The notes: generated by a model not told the origin, from the sequence alone. Shown: positions 1-12,393, counted from the stretch's first letter. The stretch: 50,959 bases of DNA from Spongospora subterranea (GCA_900404475.1 OUQQ01000062.1:1-50959); one strand, 5' to 3'. Translations and numbers: made by a program.

Positions 1-80
1 CCCCCCCCCGGCGACACCTCCCAACACCCAACAACATGAGATCATAAAAATAATTTGCCACCGAAACCTCTCATTCTCTT

Positions 81-615
81 ATGTCTTTGGACGATGCCAT
101 TGGATTCGACCAGGACCTCGAAGCATCGACCGATTCGTCGCCTTTTGTGAAACTAATCAGGTCCGGATATGTTCATTAAGGACGGAATATGCCTTGCTCT
201 GACATTGTCGAAGTAATAGCGGGCATGAGTTCATTGTGGATCGGGATGTAGTGATGGCGTCTAGTGCTATCGCTCGTATGCTTACAGGGCCGGGTTAAAT
301 CAATAGTAGCTGTAGATCATGGGCTCTCAATAATTGACACTATATCCTTCGATCAGGACAATGGGGGGAAACAGTTGGCCCAGTACCATCAATTACATTT
401 GAGAATATCAATACCAGCATTTTGCAGAAAGTCATTCAGTATTTTTACTATAAAGCTCGATATGATCAAGTCGGTGCAGATGTGACAATACCCGATTTTG
501 AAATCAAGGTATTTGTTGCTGCCCGCATGTCACATCTTATCCGTTTGATTGAAATACGATCTAGATGGAATACGCGTTACCCTTAATACTATCTGCACAT
601 TTTCTTGACTGCTAA
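81..615 (+). CDS. ELOC: Elongin C, Skp1-like adaptor
   Basis: Four exons (81-160, 220-293, 357-508, 565-615) splice in phase to 118 residues. Exon 2 reads SGHEFIVDRDVVMASSAIAR, the Skp1/elongin BTB-fold core. Exon 3 gives TFENINTSILQKVIQYFYYK, and the last exon ends in SAHFLDC, the hallmark elongin C terminus. Elongin C is a small adaptor that links elongin B and BC-box proteins to cullin-RING ubiquitin ligases and is also part of elongin, the Pol II elongation factor. The three introns are 59, 63 and 56 nt with GT..AG ends. The protein is slightly shorter than animal homologues just before GHEF. The identification is firm; the exact first intron boundary is inferred from phase and homology. 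Confidence 0.86.
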
Positions 616-801
616 AATATCTGATTTATACACAAACAAAACTTCCGAATTCCGTTTCGTTCAGATTTGAGCCTGCTCGTCGCTTAGCACGGTCGTACTA
701 TACACATGACTAATCGATCATGGGCCAAAAGCCGATCGTACCGACAGCAGTTGATATATCTAATCTGTCCTTTTCATTCAGCCAATTTCGGTTATTTGAG
801 A

Positions 802-1066
802 ATGTCTCGTTACTCGGTTCTCCTGATATCGTTGGTTGCGTTCGCCATTATCGATGCTTCACTGTTCTCCCCTAGTCTCGATTTTCCTGACAGTATAGTA
901 GCCCGTTATCAGTACCGAACCGGGTTTTAACATTGTTTTTGTCGAAGTCGCTCCTGAAATTGACATTCCAGATGATTATGCTAAGCCTGCATTCAATGAT
1001 ACCGCCAGCTCAAATTCTACTCGGAATGGTACAGCATCAACCTTCGGGCCCACAAGCAATTCGTAA
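802..1066 (+). CDS. Small secreted glycoprotein-like protein, unknown function
   Basis: Two exons (802-892 and 948-1066) give 69 residues. The intron has the branch-like sequence TTTTAAC and ends in GTCGAAG. The N-terminus MSRYSVLLISLVAFAIIDAS looks like a cleavable signal peptide. The mature part contains three N-glycosylation sequons close together (NDT, NST, NGT), which fits passage through the secretory pathway. The model ends at a TAA that overlaps a perfect GTAAGT donor at 1064, so one more intron (1064-1122) and a slightly longer tail are possible. No family is recognised. It lies between elongin C and the 3' end of GPATCH1. Confidence 0.45.
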
Positions 1067-1277
1067 GTTAAAACGTATGGCTAAATTTTATCAAAAATTT
1101 TTGCTCAATATTGAACCTGCAGCACTGTTGTCTAATCAGTTAGACCTCATGATCATTGGCGCGATGCTACGGTTCAAGAACCTTATCATGATGTAAATCA
1201 ACAATTATTGCCGATTTAAAAAAACACGTCACAAAACTTTAACAGATAACTGGAATCAGTTTTGTAAAAGCGTAGCA

Positions 1278-3709
1278 TCATGAGGATGAAGCCTTTGACT
1301 TTTTTAATCGTCGAGCTAATTTCTTGATCAATCTTTGCTCTTCTTCTTCTGGAGTTCTTTTGTGTTTATGCTTTTTGGAGTCTTTGTCTCTGTGTTTTCG
1401 ATCCCGAGTTCGCCGCTCATCATCGCTCCTATAAGAATCGCGAGATCGCTTTCCTTCCTTTGCGTGCCGGTTTGACCGATCATTGTAAATTCTATCAGTT
1501 CTGGATGGGCACGAATTGTCTTTATGCAAAGACCTCGATCTGGACCGGGATCTGTGAGAAGCGCCGTAAGTAGAGGAGATAAACTTCTGATCAACTGGCA
1601 AGGAGGTGACAGGTTGCGGAGCTGGAGATCTTTCTGGGATTTGCTCAGTGCTCTGCCGCGAACTGGCTATATCTGGCGTTGAGTCAAGTCTCAACAATCC
1701 CCGAGGCTTCTTATCAACCATCAGAGACGAAGAAGGCACAGCTCCCAACGCATTTGATGCTGTTTCAACAGCAACAGGTTTTGCCTTGATAGGAAAATCT
1801 TCCACATCATCATCATCAGAATCTTCAAAGATTGCTTTGAACAAATCAACAGGTGGTTTTTCGAAAGTTTCTACCACAACTTCATCTTCATCTTCCTCGT
1901 GATTAGTCGTAGTATGAGTTGGAAGTGAGACTTCCGGCCGATCGAGATCAGGTCGATTTTGAGCTGCGGCGGCGAGCTCGGGATTAACGGTGGCGAGCAG
2001 CTCTTGAAATTTGCATTGACGACCTGGAGTTGGCGTTGGAACCGCACGCCCTTGGTATGGATCCGGAACGTGGAACCTCTTGCATAAAAGACGAGGTGGA
2101 ACCCAATCTGTGTTTTCACGCGTTAACGCTCCGAACATTTTCAGCCTTGCAGCAGAATCGAAATCTATTGGAATTTCGGGTAGCCGTACTTCCTCAATTT
2201 TAGGCATTGCGTACGATGGCATCGTTGCGGCAAGCGCCTCAAATTGCTGTAGTTCCAAAACGGCTTTCCAATCATTGCCTGGTAACGGGTCACCAGTGGC
2301 TCCCGAAGTTCGGTGCTTCAAAAACTGCTGAAATCGAGACTGCTTGGCGGGATCATTAGGAAAATGGATAGCGTCCTTCTCTTCTCCCACAATAAGTGTA
2401 GAACCGACTCGAAACATACTCGACAATGACGCCGACAGCTTCGCTTTATCATCCCCCGAAATCATTTCAAACACTGATGGTTGCTGAGATGAAGTTTCAG
2501 TCGCCTTTTCGCCCAGGGCTGCAGAGCGGTCGGCCATAGACAGCTGTCTTCGACGAATACTGGCAACATACTCAATATTGGATCGAAATTGCTCAAGTCC
2601 AGCAGTAATTGAAATCGAGCTAAAACTGGATACAGGGCAGGAAGACGGGATGAATCCATTAGGAACCTTGATCTGGTGCGTCGGCGTTGGTAGAACAGTG
2701 GATACGCTGAGCACAAATCCACGAAGGCATTTGTTTTGATTATTTCGGAAATGCGTGTCATTCCTCGTACGAGACACCTCACGTAAAGGTAGGGCTTTTG
2801 ATTCATCATCAACGCCAACAGAAATGCTGGTGTCGTATGCGGACGAAGAAGCAACTTCGTAAACCTCATGCCGGCTGCCATATGACGAATTTAGCATAGG
2901 AAACGTCGATGGGGCGTTATAACCGAGTCCGTAAACATCGCCTTTTGTTGAAACAACGGACTTGTCAGTGGCTGGATCGGGTTGTGGCGCGTAAATTCGG
3001 ACAGAAAAACCACTGATTTTCTTTTTTCCAATCGGCTGGCCTCTAATCCATCCCATGCGCTGCAACAGCATTACACCAATCGACCGAGTAATCGGCGCAG
3101 TCACAACAATACCAGGAGCGACTTCAGCTGACCGATTAGCCAGTTCACTGGCTGTAGAGCCAATGGCGTCGGAAGAGAACTGTGAACGTCTTTTCACGTT
3201 CGTTCCTAATTGGGCATGCTCTAATCGATCCTCTTCGTCCATGAAGTCCTCAGGGCGTTGTCGGGGATTTTCAGTGCCCTTGGGCGTTCGGCGCGATGAA
3301 GAAAAACTGGCTGGAGTAAACCCTTGGATAGACCCAACTGTATTGAAATATCCGGCTGAAAAGCCTCTAAAAGTCTTATAAGTGGAATTAACTAGAAATT
3401 GGCGCTAGTGACCAACCCATGAAAAGCGCCATGTAGTCTCTGACCACCTCTGAAATCCGTTACCAACCCAGAAGTTAGCTCTGTAAAGAAGATCGCCCGT
3501 CAATATAACAGTTACATATTGTCAAGAAAATAACATTATAAACGCCCACAATAAAATTGGTTTACAGGACAACCTTGCTGATATTTATTGACCACAGGAT
3601 TGGTGGTGCTATCTGCGGATTGTTGCAACGCTCTTGGCCGGCCTGTAAGAGGGGTTCCAACAAATATTGTTGTGGCAGCGGGAACCTGTCGCTGATATCC
3701 ATCCATCAT
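1278..3709 (-). CDS. GPATCH1: GPATCH1-like G-patch splicing factor
   Basis: Three exons read on the minus strand (3709-3574, 3480-3417, 3366-1278) and give 762 residues. The N-terminal region has FVGTPL and then LHGAFHGGFSAGYFNTVGS, the conserved N-terminal (DUF1604) block of GPATCH1. A diverged G-patch follows at about residues 160-190 (GVMLLQRMGW). Further conserved stretches are KMFGALTRENTDW, LLCKRFHVPDPY and VDLFKAIF. The tail is rich in RS dipeptides and Lys, as in splicing factors. GPATCH1 proteins bind the DEAH helicase DHX35 and act in spliceosome fidelity in the nucleus. The start is an ATG-ATG pair at 3709; exons 1 and 2 were found by matching phases. The G-patch glycines are poorly kept. 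Confidence 0.86.
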
Positions 3710-4532
3710 GGATGAGCAACGACCTGTCTGTCCGATCTCCGATAGATAGCGAAATGATACTCAGGAACAGGTTCTACGGAGTGATGTTGCTGTGGGCTAT
3801 CATCCTATGCCGTAACAGAATATCAAAGTGAAGAATGGGGACATGAGGTAGCATGATGGGCAATCATCCGTCCCACTGAAACAACATGCCACACCCAGAT
3901 CAGCACACTGCAAGATAGGATTAGCTATGTCGCCATTTCTTGATCCCATCGCTCATGTAGTAGTGGAGAAGACCATTTGTTTCGCGGGCTTGCTGAGTGT
4001 CTTATTCAGTCGAAACCGTGTTGTTCTGGTGGGAATGATGAATGTATTTCAAACCTAGAAGTGAGATTCGCTCTTCATTCTTCCCTGCGTCCTGTTTGTT
4101 GAAGTGTGACGATACTTGAGCATCCATCCTTCAGTCGTACTCCGTGTTGCCCCCTGCCTCGTCCAGCAGTTGTCCAGCCTTGTGCTCACCTGCTTTGCAA
4201 TACACCTTCGGACGCACTCGATGTTCCTGTTAACGCTACCCGATTGAGTCGCCCTGTCCTGTCATGTCGTTACCGTTTATGTGACAGATCCATAACTGTA
4301 CAGTCTGTCAGCGGAAATATCCGCACGTCTCTTCACCTGTGGACCCATTTCTGGATTCGATCCCCTCTCATCTGGTGTTAGTTCACCCCTTTTCGGATCA
4401 GTATTCAGTGTTCAAGTTTCTTACGTCGAAAGGCCCATTTATACTTCCCCATATATCTGTGATCCCCTGATTCACAATCATTATCGTCACGCGTTCGTCA
4501 AAAGGTCGTGCACAAGCCCATACGACTGGTCG
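3710..4532. promoter_or_regulatory. Divergent intergenic region
   Basis: About 820 bp separate the divergently transcribed GPATCH1-like gene and the coiled-coil gene at 4533. I see no convincing coding frame, RNA gene or repeat. By position it should hold both promoters, but I recognise no core promoter motif. Confidence 0.35.
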
Positions 4533-5607
4533 ATGACCAAGTCAAGCATCGCCGCAAATCAAAGCGGGAACGCCCACGATAAGGATCCACAGATCATCGA
4601 AATCAATAAACGAATCAGAGCGATCAATAAGAAGATGAATAAAATCGAGAGGTTGGAGGGTACATTGCAGTCCGGCCAAGCGCTTTCTAAGGAGCAGAAG
4701 CAGGCCGTGACTTCCAAACCAACTCTATCAGCTATTCTTGAAGAGTAAGAGAATTCACATTTTGCACCACATATATCTGCCTGATTTTTTTTAGGTTAGA
4801 AAAACTCAGAGAAAACCAGATTCGAAGCCTTTCGCTGTCGGTGTCGACGGTAAATTGACGATCTGATGTCGATCTTAAACAGGGGTTTACAGATTGAAAC
4901 ACAGGTCAGCTCTGCTGACATCGAAGATTCAACGCAGAGTGCCCCCAGATCTCCTGAATCTGTGCCTTCAAGGACCACTGTGGAAAATACGGTATATGAC
5001 TGCTTCGTCATATTATCACTGCCCCTAAGGTGCCATTTGGTTTCTCAGGAGGAGAATCCGGAGTTCCAAACTCTAACTGATTTGTTGTCTTTACTTCATG
5101 TGGGCCATTTGTTGAGTCCAAACATGCCTGGCAATTTTGGTCTTAGGGCGTCTTTCATAGAAAACGTGGTACTGTGTGTCGGTTATAATATTTTTCTAAA
5201 GCTGATTGGATATATTCAGGGCAGTTCTCCCCGCGATTTAGATGCCATACTGTATTTAATGGCGTTAGGTTTGTCCAATCGTTTTCAAAAATGTCTCGTC
5301 GCTCAATTTGATACGATACAGTTGACGGAAGCGGCACCGCGTTTTCACTGAGTTCCACGCCGGTTAGTCGTGTTCGTGAATCAGAGGGCCATGCCCGAAG
5401 CTATTTATCAAGGTGACTTCCTGCTGTTGTTATGCCTGCTCCTCACTCCCATCCAGATCACAAGAGCATTTTTTACCGGCTTTTAGCTATTATCGGGCCC
5501 ATGATATGGTTGATATGTTTCTTGATCTGTCTGTATCGCAACTGATGTTCAATCATACAACTTACTTAGCCTCATCATGCCTTAGGAATGTCGCCCGGCG
5601 GAGGTGA
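4533..5607 (+). CDS. Coiled-coil protein with PYM/eIF2A/caprin-like helix
   Basis: Seven exons (4533-4744, 4795-4849, 4893-4991, 5049-5168, 5220-5268, 5322-5412, 5457-5607) join in phase to 258 residues. Residues 20-80 form a basic and acidic helix containing INKKMNKIERLEGTLQSG and then LSKEQKQAV. This resembles the short helix shared by PYM, the eIF2A C-terminus and caprin, where the pattern is basic residues, IE, SG, EQ and then LE. That suggests a ribosome or RNP contact, but it is only a motif-level similarity. The middle is Ser/Thr-rich and the C-terminal half is hydrophobic and helical. No family is assigned for the rest. Every junction is GT..AG and keeps frame, so the exon chain is better supported than the function. 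Confidence 0.5.
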
Positions 5608-5724
5608 AGACCCCAGAGATGTATTTTTTTTTCCACAAAACGTTCTTGATTCTCAGCTGTCTTGATATTGTAATCTACTATGTACAAGTTTGGGGTTCAG
5701 ATGCCTGTCGTTTTCGGCTATGTT

Positions 5725-6341
5725 GTCTAGACTTCAGTTAACATTAAACAAGGCATTGCCTTTTGAATTTAAATAAAAAAAAACAAGGAATGAAGATCGA
5801 GGATCAATGTGCCGTTCAGAATAGCAACAGCGATGTGTCGCTTGCCCCATTGGCAACTGTTAAAGAACAGGCTCTATCACGCCTTCCTCAACGGGTGACT
5901 AATTGATTGAAATGGCCTAAACTCTTATCTTACGCTGAACTGCCACCTGGTTCGATATTCGGAGATTGACGGCACTAATCTGCTCTCGTGCTCTTGCTCA
6001 ATCACATAAATTAAGCAAGACTACGACTTCGAANGTCTAGACTTCAGTTAACATTAAACAAGGCATTGCCTTTTGAATTTAAATAAAAAAACAAGGAATG
6101 AAGATCGAGGATCAATGTGCCGTTCAGAATAGCAACAGCGATGTGTCGCTTGCCCCATTGGCAACTGTTAAAGAACAGGCTCTATCACGCCTTCCTCAAC
6201 GGGTGACTAATTGATTGAAATGGCCTAAACTCTTATCTTACGCTGAACTGCCACCTGGTTCGATATTCGGAGATTGACGGCACTAATCTGCTCTCGTGCT
6301 CTTGCTCAATCACATAAATTAAGCAAGACTACGACTTCGAA
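5725..6341. repeat. Direct duplication split by an N: probable assembly joint
   Basis: Bases 5725-6033 and 6035-6341 are the same sequence. The only differences I see are in one A-run (9 versus 7 A). A single N sits at 6034, exactly between the copies. This is what unmerged overlapping contig ends look like after scaffolding. Treat the region as one copy; the true window is probably about 310 bp shorter here. Confidence 0.95.
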
Positions 6342-7183
6342 TTTGACGATGAAAAATCAGCTCTATCCTTGATCGAGTGTCGAGGAACGGAACGTTTGAT
6401 TGGGACAACTCAAAACCGTAAAGAGCAGACGCCGATAGGGTTATGCAGATGGGGCTCAGCTTCCCAGAACCCGTTTCGCATTCGCTCCTGCTCTTTTATT
6501 CCCTCATACTGTGCCTACAACTTAGCACTTTTTTTATCCACAAAGGCGTGCCGGTCTAATAGGTTCCTTCAGTGGATACCCAAAATACATGCCGGGTTGT
6601 CTAGGCCCCAGCACAATTGACCATGAAGACGACGAATCTGCGAGTGTCCACGAAGCTCAGACGGTTGAACGGATCGGCACTATTTCGAATCGTGATTCCT
6701 GGCTGAACGTGCCCTTGCCATTCCTGGGACAGCCCGCTCCATGGTTGATTGAGAACACACCCTTCGCGCATCATCGGGATCCCACATCGGAAATTTTCAT
6801 CATGGAGTGTAGGCAACTACGCTCAACCAAGAACCCGTCCAACTCCTCACCGATCAAGGGCCTGTTGCATGGCCCACGAATACAGATCAGAAAGATACTC
6901 AGATAAAGGGAGCTATCTGTTTTCTTGCACCGAGAAGCTTTCACTACTAAACGCTGTTTTGAGAGTCACTAACCAGCATGTCTGCAATGATCACCTTGAA
7001 CTGCTGGATGACTTGAGCCGGGTTGGAGTATGGCGAGTTCTAAGCGATCAACTCAAAAGGTATCACGATAACTCTATAGGATCTCATCCTTGGTTCATCC
7101 GAACGTTGACACAAATTTCCTTCGTCAGCTTCGGCAACGATCTGCTGCGCAATCGGCCAGGATTGATGCAAAAGTTTGAATGA
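6098..7183 (+). CDS. Unresolved multi-exon protein next to the assembly joint
   Basis: Several coding-looking segments lie on the plus strand but I could not chain all of them. An ATG at 6098 opens MKIEDQCAVQNSN and stays open to a TGA near 6211. A second segment reads ELPPDYDFEFDDEKSALSL if an intron ends at 6328. A third, around 6600-6800, has WLNVPLPFLGQPAPWL. The last, from about 6950 to the TGA at 7183, has RVGVWRVLSDQLKRYHDNS. The acidic, Pro-rich composition differs from the flanks. No family is recognised. The start of the gene lies in the duplicated joint, so misassembly may be why no clean model emerges. Treat the boundaries as provisional. Confidence 0.3.
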
Positions 7184-7226
7184 AATGTGGCTTGGCACGT
7201 TGTTGGCATTTCAAGGACTCCCAGTT

Positions 7227-7839
7227 TATCGATCAACCCGATGACAAATCGGATTGTTACGTTTGATATAAGGCTCTAGGATGCTTGCGACGAAGTTTTC
7301 AATGGACGATGCCTTGTCTATATTGTAATCTTCTCGCAGTTGGCTTCGCAAAAGGTAAAATCAAAAAATTCGGCCGCTTTGCATTCAACTGACAGGCAAT
7401 CGAAACATCGAGTCAATCTGCGATGGACGACGCCGCCGCTCACAGAATTGTTGGCGTGGGTCTTTTTGATACTGGAACGTGGTTTGACCGATAAACCATC
7501 CCGAAGCAAATAAGATAATTTCGCTTTCGACGCGTTTAGTCACGAGACCACACACCGTATTATTTACATAAACAGATGTCAAAACTCGGTTGATTTCATG
7601 GCGCACAGGCCATCCGCTGGGCATGTGGCGCAGCCAGTTGAAGAGCCCGCTTTACCGTGATTACAGTGAACATAATGCGCAGTGGCAGGGAGGCCCCTGT
7701 CGCAGTGAATTATGATCCCAGTCAAAGTAGCCACAGCAGGGTCCAGTAAACTTCCCCTTATGTTATCTTAATCTTCATACCTGTATTTGAAGGAATTGAG
7801 GTCAAACACAGATTCGCAAATACAATCAGGTTCTGGCAT
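7227..7839 (-). CDS. Unresolved small multi-exon protein
   Basis: Minus-strand segments look coding but the splice chain is uncertain. An ATG at 7839 reads MPEPDCICESVFDLNSFKY before a GTATGA donor. A segment near 7630-7400 reads GLFNWLRHMPSGWPVRHEIN and continues through SGWFIGQTTFQYQKDPRQQF. A last segment ends at the TAA at 7227 and includes SSIENFVASILEPYIKRNN. If right, the gene is convergent with the plus-strand gene ending at 7183 and divergent from beta-adaptin at 7864, which would fit the tight packing here. No family is recognised, and one internal junction does not phase cleanly. Confidence 0.25.
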
Positions 7840-7863
7840 TTGCGGATCGACTGATATTTTCCA

Positions 7864-10800
7864 ATGGCGGGTGGAAGTGATGGAAAATATTTCCAGAACA
7901 CAACGAAGAAGGGCGAAATCAAAGATCTCGCTGACGAGCTAAATAGTCTGGATAAAACTGTAGTTAAGGAAGCGGTCAAGAAGGTAGATTCAATGTCAAA
8001 TTTCGAGGTAGACCATGTTCAGCCATGAAAGTAGGTTATCGCTGCGATGACAGTTGGCAAAGATGTCTCTGCCTTGTTTACGCATGTGATCAAATCCATG
8101 CAGACCGATAACATCGAACTTAAAAAGCTGGTCTATCTTTACATTATATCGTATGCGAGATCGCATCCTGATAAGGCATGTTATTTTCTATCATCAGTGA
8201 TATTTCTGTTCAACTCCACAAGCAGGCCATTCTTGTTGTCAACACATTTCAAAAAGATGCCGGTGCCTCCACGCCAAACCCCCTTGTTCGTGCTCTGGCT
8301 ATCAGAACAATGGGCTGTATTCGTGTTGACCGAATTACCGAATATTTATGCGAACCATTGCAGCATGCATTAAACGATGCGGTAGACCAGAGATTTGGCA
8401 AACCGTTTTTTGAACTGTGGCAATTCATATTAAGTTAGGATCCATACGTGCGTAAAACTGCTGCTGTATGTACTGCCAAGCTTTACGATATCAATGCACA
8501 ACTTGTTGAAGATCGTGGATTTCTCGATAAGCTCAGGTATATAGTGACCATCAAGTTTTTATTTTCCGCTCAGCAGCTTTTTCGTGAAGGGATATGATTT
8601 CGGATAATAATCCAACAGTCGTAGCCAATGCAGTAGCGGCTTTATCAGAGATAAGTTCAACTGCAAAATCTGACGTTTTCAAAATTACATCGTCTACTCT
8701 TCATAAGCTGCTTACAGCCCTCAACGAGTGCACCGAATGGGGGCAAGTCTTCATTTTAGATTCTCTGTCGAAGTAGGCATATATGGCAGATGGCTTGTCG
8801 ATGTTTTAAGATGTTTCTAGGTATGTTCCGACACCTTCGGAAGCAGAAGATATAATCGAGAGAGTTTCTCCCAGGCTACAGCATGCCAACTCTGCAGTTG
8901 TTATGTCTGCCATCAAGCTTGTTATCAACTATATCTCTTACGTTCCTGGTGACGGCATGAATGCAACACTGCAGAAAAAACTTGCACCTCCTCTGGTTAC
9001 TTTACTTTCAGCGGAGCCTGAAATTCAATATGTCGCGCTAAGAAATATCAATCTCATTGTGCAAAAGTAAGGACTTTCATTCTTCGCTTGACTTTCCCAA
9101 CATAAATTGATTCCAGATATCCTGATACACTGAGCAAAGAGGTTCGGGTTTTCTTCTGCAAATATAATGATCCTGTTTATGTCAAAATGGAGAAGCTCGA
9201 AGTGATGATGAAATTAGTCAATAACGCAAATATTGATCAGGTCCTGTTGGAATTCAAAGAATATGCGCAAGAAGTGTGATTTTCGAGTTTGTTTATTGGC
9301 GGGAATGTTTCACGAATTAACATGTAGGTCGATGTTGAATTTGTTCGCCGTGCTGTCAGGGCCATCGGACGGGCTGCAATCAAATTGGAATCATCTGCTG
9401 AGCGCTGCATCCGCGTCCTTCTTGATTTGATTTCAACCAAGGTAAAATCGACTCCTAATTTTTTTCTGGTTAGATCTAATATTAGTTAGGTCAATTACGT
9501 TGTTCAAGAGGCAGTCATTGTTATCAAAGATATTTTCAAGCGATATCCCAATCGCTATGAGGTCTGTCTGGTAGTAGTTTGTGTTTTAGCGAGGTTAATA
9601 CTGTTCTCCTAGGGGGTTATCGTAAACCTCTGCGAAAATCTGGATTCGTTGGATGAACCTGAGGCAAAGTCTGCTATGATATGGATTATTGGAGAGTACG
9701 CGGAACGAATTGAAGATGCAGGAGAGCGTTTGGAATCATGGATTGACACTTTTGAGGACGAAACCGCTCAAGTTGACTTTCACTACTACAAATTTGATTG
9801 CCTTTTCTAAAATTTGATTAGGTACAACTCTCCCTGCTCACAGCTACAGTCAAATTGTTCTTGAAGCGTCCTGAGTCGGCACAAGTATTATCTAATGATG
9901 TATTGTACTAATTTCGCTGATTGTGATTTCAGGATCTTGTTCGCCGTGTTCTCGATTTATCCACAGAACGCAGCGATAATCCTGATTTACGTGATCGAGG
10001 TTACGTATATTGGAGGTTACTCTCCACAGACCCTGCAGCAACGAAAAAAATTGTCGTCGCGCCCAAACCAGTCATTTCCGATGATACTGACAAAATCCCG
10101 AGCGAAACTCTTGATATTCTGCTGAGGAATGGTGCGCCGCCTTTAGCTTCCCATCTTGCCTATTAGACTAATTATTTCAGTTGCCACCCTTGCAAGTGTA
10201 TATCACAAGGCGCCCGATACGTTCATCAAAGGCGGAGGAGATGTCGTATTTCGTCTAACCGACGAAAGAGTCTCAGAGAGCAGCGATGAAGAGGAAGAGG
10301 ACGATGACGAAGAAGAAGAAGAAGATGATGATGATGAAGAAGAGGTAGTATCTTTTTGATGGCGACACTAATAATTGACGATTTTGCCGACTTAGGAAAG
10401 CGAAAGTGATGAGGAAGAAACACCTCATCCAAAGCAGCAGCAACGCTCTACAGTCGATCTTCTCGATATCGGGGGCCTTGCTCTTAATAACGCTCCCACA
10501 ATTTCTGGAAGCACTCAGCCACAATCAGGATTTCCTTCTACCAAGCGATATCTTGTAAAGAAGCAACCGTCTTTCTAAGTTTGATATTTAAAGACTATGT
10601 AGGTGCTCACCCCTGATAAGGGCGATTTACAGGCCTGGACCAGTTTCTATCGGCGCTCTAACTCAGCGTTTATGGAAGTGACCTTGGAAAATCGTGGTCA
10701 AACTCCAATACAGCATTGCGCCTTCCAGTTTAACGAGAATTTCATTGGTGTGTTACCAGGGGGTCCTTTCCAATTGTCGGCACCCATTTTGCCAGGTCTG

Positions 10801-11423
10801 ATTCAGAAAATGTTCGATTCTTTAACTAAGGGGAATCTTTTTACAGGATCCACTGGAGTTGGATCGATGGCTCTTCGCGATGACGGGCCTTGCATCATGG
10901 GGAAAGGACGCCCTGGTCTTGTGCAAATTGCAATCAAGACCGATTTTGGAATAGCTTACTTCGCTTCTCCATTTCCCCCGCACGTAAGCTGTTCGATTCG
11001 TATGCCATTTTGTACAAATAACTGGATCTAGATATTATTCCAAGAATCTGGTCATTTAACAAAAGCAAATTTTGTTCCGACATGGCAGCAAATCGATGCC
11101 TCACATGAAATTAAGTGCACGATACCGTACAGTCCTATTGAGGAATTAATTGATAAGGTATCTCGTATCAACGTGGTCAATGTCGCAACGTCAGTTAGTT
11201 GAGTTATCTTTGATAAATCTCCTACTAATTGACGGTGTGTCACAGGTTGTCACAAGTTCCGAATAAAGGAGCATGCGCATATTTGGCAATTCGGTTAAAA
11301 GGTGTGGATATCATGGTTGAAGCTGCATCTGCCCCGCCACAAACAACCCTGACCGTAAAATCAACCGACGACACATTATCCAACTACGTTAGCAAAGCAA
11401 TTCAAGCATATCTAGGGGAATAG
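7864..11423 (+). CDS. AP-1/AP-2 complex beta subunit (beta-adaptin)
   Basis: Eighteen exons phase perfectly to 898 residues: 7864-7983, 8035-8175, 8226-8381, 8439-8536, 8590-8772, 8821-9066, 9117-9273, 9328-9441, 9490-9561, 9613-9771, 9822-9884, 9933-10131, 10181-10344, 10396-10554, 10603-10795, 10847-10983, 11032-11189, 11246-11423. The trunk carries textbook beta-adaptin strings such as [41 protein letters not shown] and [20 protein letters not shown] hinge follows with a long Glu/Asp run and LLDIG, close to a clathrin box, and then the C-terminal ear. Beta-adaptin is a large subunit of the clathrin adaptor at the Golgi/endosome or plasma membrane. Sequence alone does not separate AP-1 from AP-2; many fungi share related forms. 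The second intron (8176-8225) starts with GC instead of GT. Confidence 0.96.
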
Positions 11424-11502
11424 CTCCGCATTGCCCATCCAAGTCAAGTGTTAATAAAATCAATTTCAATTACCGATCTGGGCAGATCTAATGTTTTTAG
11501 AG

Positions 11503-12393
11503 TTAGCATATCATCCAGACAATAATAATAGTGACGAAACCCCCTAGGTAATGATTCAGTGGCAACGTCCCACTTTTGGCAGCAGTTTTCTGAGATTGAG
11601 GAGTTAGGGGAGCGGTTGTCGGTGGATCGATGCAGGATCCTGTGAAAGCGACTCCCGAATCACGCGAGCTGCCGTCGCCGATTATCGCTGGAACCCTGAA
11701 CTGGACCGTCTCGTATCCGGTACTGACCAGGCTCACAACCAATGGCAGCTGTAATGATCCTTGCGGTAGGTTCCAGTTTACAGTGCTCGACGATCGCTGC
11801 AGCTGGTTCCATGCGCTCCCAATCTTCACCGACACCTCCCGTATGCCGATTCCGAAGTTCGAGAAGCCGATCCATGCCGTGTTGGCTGTCGTGGCGCCCT
11901 CCGAGAACGAATACTTGATCGTACCAGATACAGGACATGGCACAAATTGCCAACTGACTTGGCTGCCTCCAAGTCGATTCGCTACGCTTGTCGCAATCTG
12001 AACATCGCCATCGTTTCTGAAAAAAACCATTTGTCATGATCAAACAGAAAACAATATTCGTCAATCTGACACTTTGTTGATTCCCTCGATAGCAGTTAGG
12101 ATTTCGTGATTACCAGTGTTTGACGATATATTGATGCAACGACCGCAACCTACTCCAGACTCCATTGGCCCATAGCTTATGGCCACGAACCTGTCATCCT
12201 TGTTGGGGAAGAATAATTTCTCGTTGTTGCACGAGGAAGTCGGCGTTGATGTAGCTGATCCTGCCAACCATGAATCGTATAAGGGGAACGCCTCCAGCAC
12301 TCCCGAATAAACCGGCTCTGTGGCGCAAGCGGCGTCGGATAGGTTGATACTGGCACAGACCAGGATGGCCATAACCAGCACAGCAAACGACAT
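11503..12393 (-). CDS. Expansin-like secreted protein with hydrophobic C-terminal tail
   Basis: Two exons (12393-12071 and 12016-11503) give 278 residues. The N-terminus MSFAVLVMAILVCASINLSD is a signal peptide. Residues 25-130 fit a double-psi beta-barrel: a Cys pair with GCGRCINI, then DGDVQIATSVANRLGG and WQFVPCPVSGTIKY, the latter being the junction seen in expansins just before the second domain. Residues about 145-235 look like the beta-sandwich (CBM63-like) domain. A Ser/Thr/Pro-rich linker precedes a hydrophobic terminal stretch (FVTIIIVWMIC), which suggests GPI anchoring. Expansins loosen polysaccharide walls without hydrolysis. The barrel Asp and wall substrate are not certain. The gene heads a run of three minus-strand wall proteins. 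Confidence 0.75.

Noticed and set aside
5725..6341. True tandem gene duplication
   Set aside because: The copies are virtually identical including non-coding sequence and are separated by exactly one N, which is the mark of an assembly joint.
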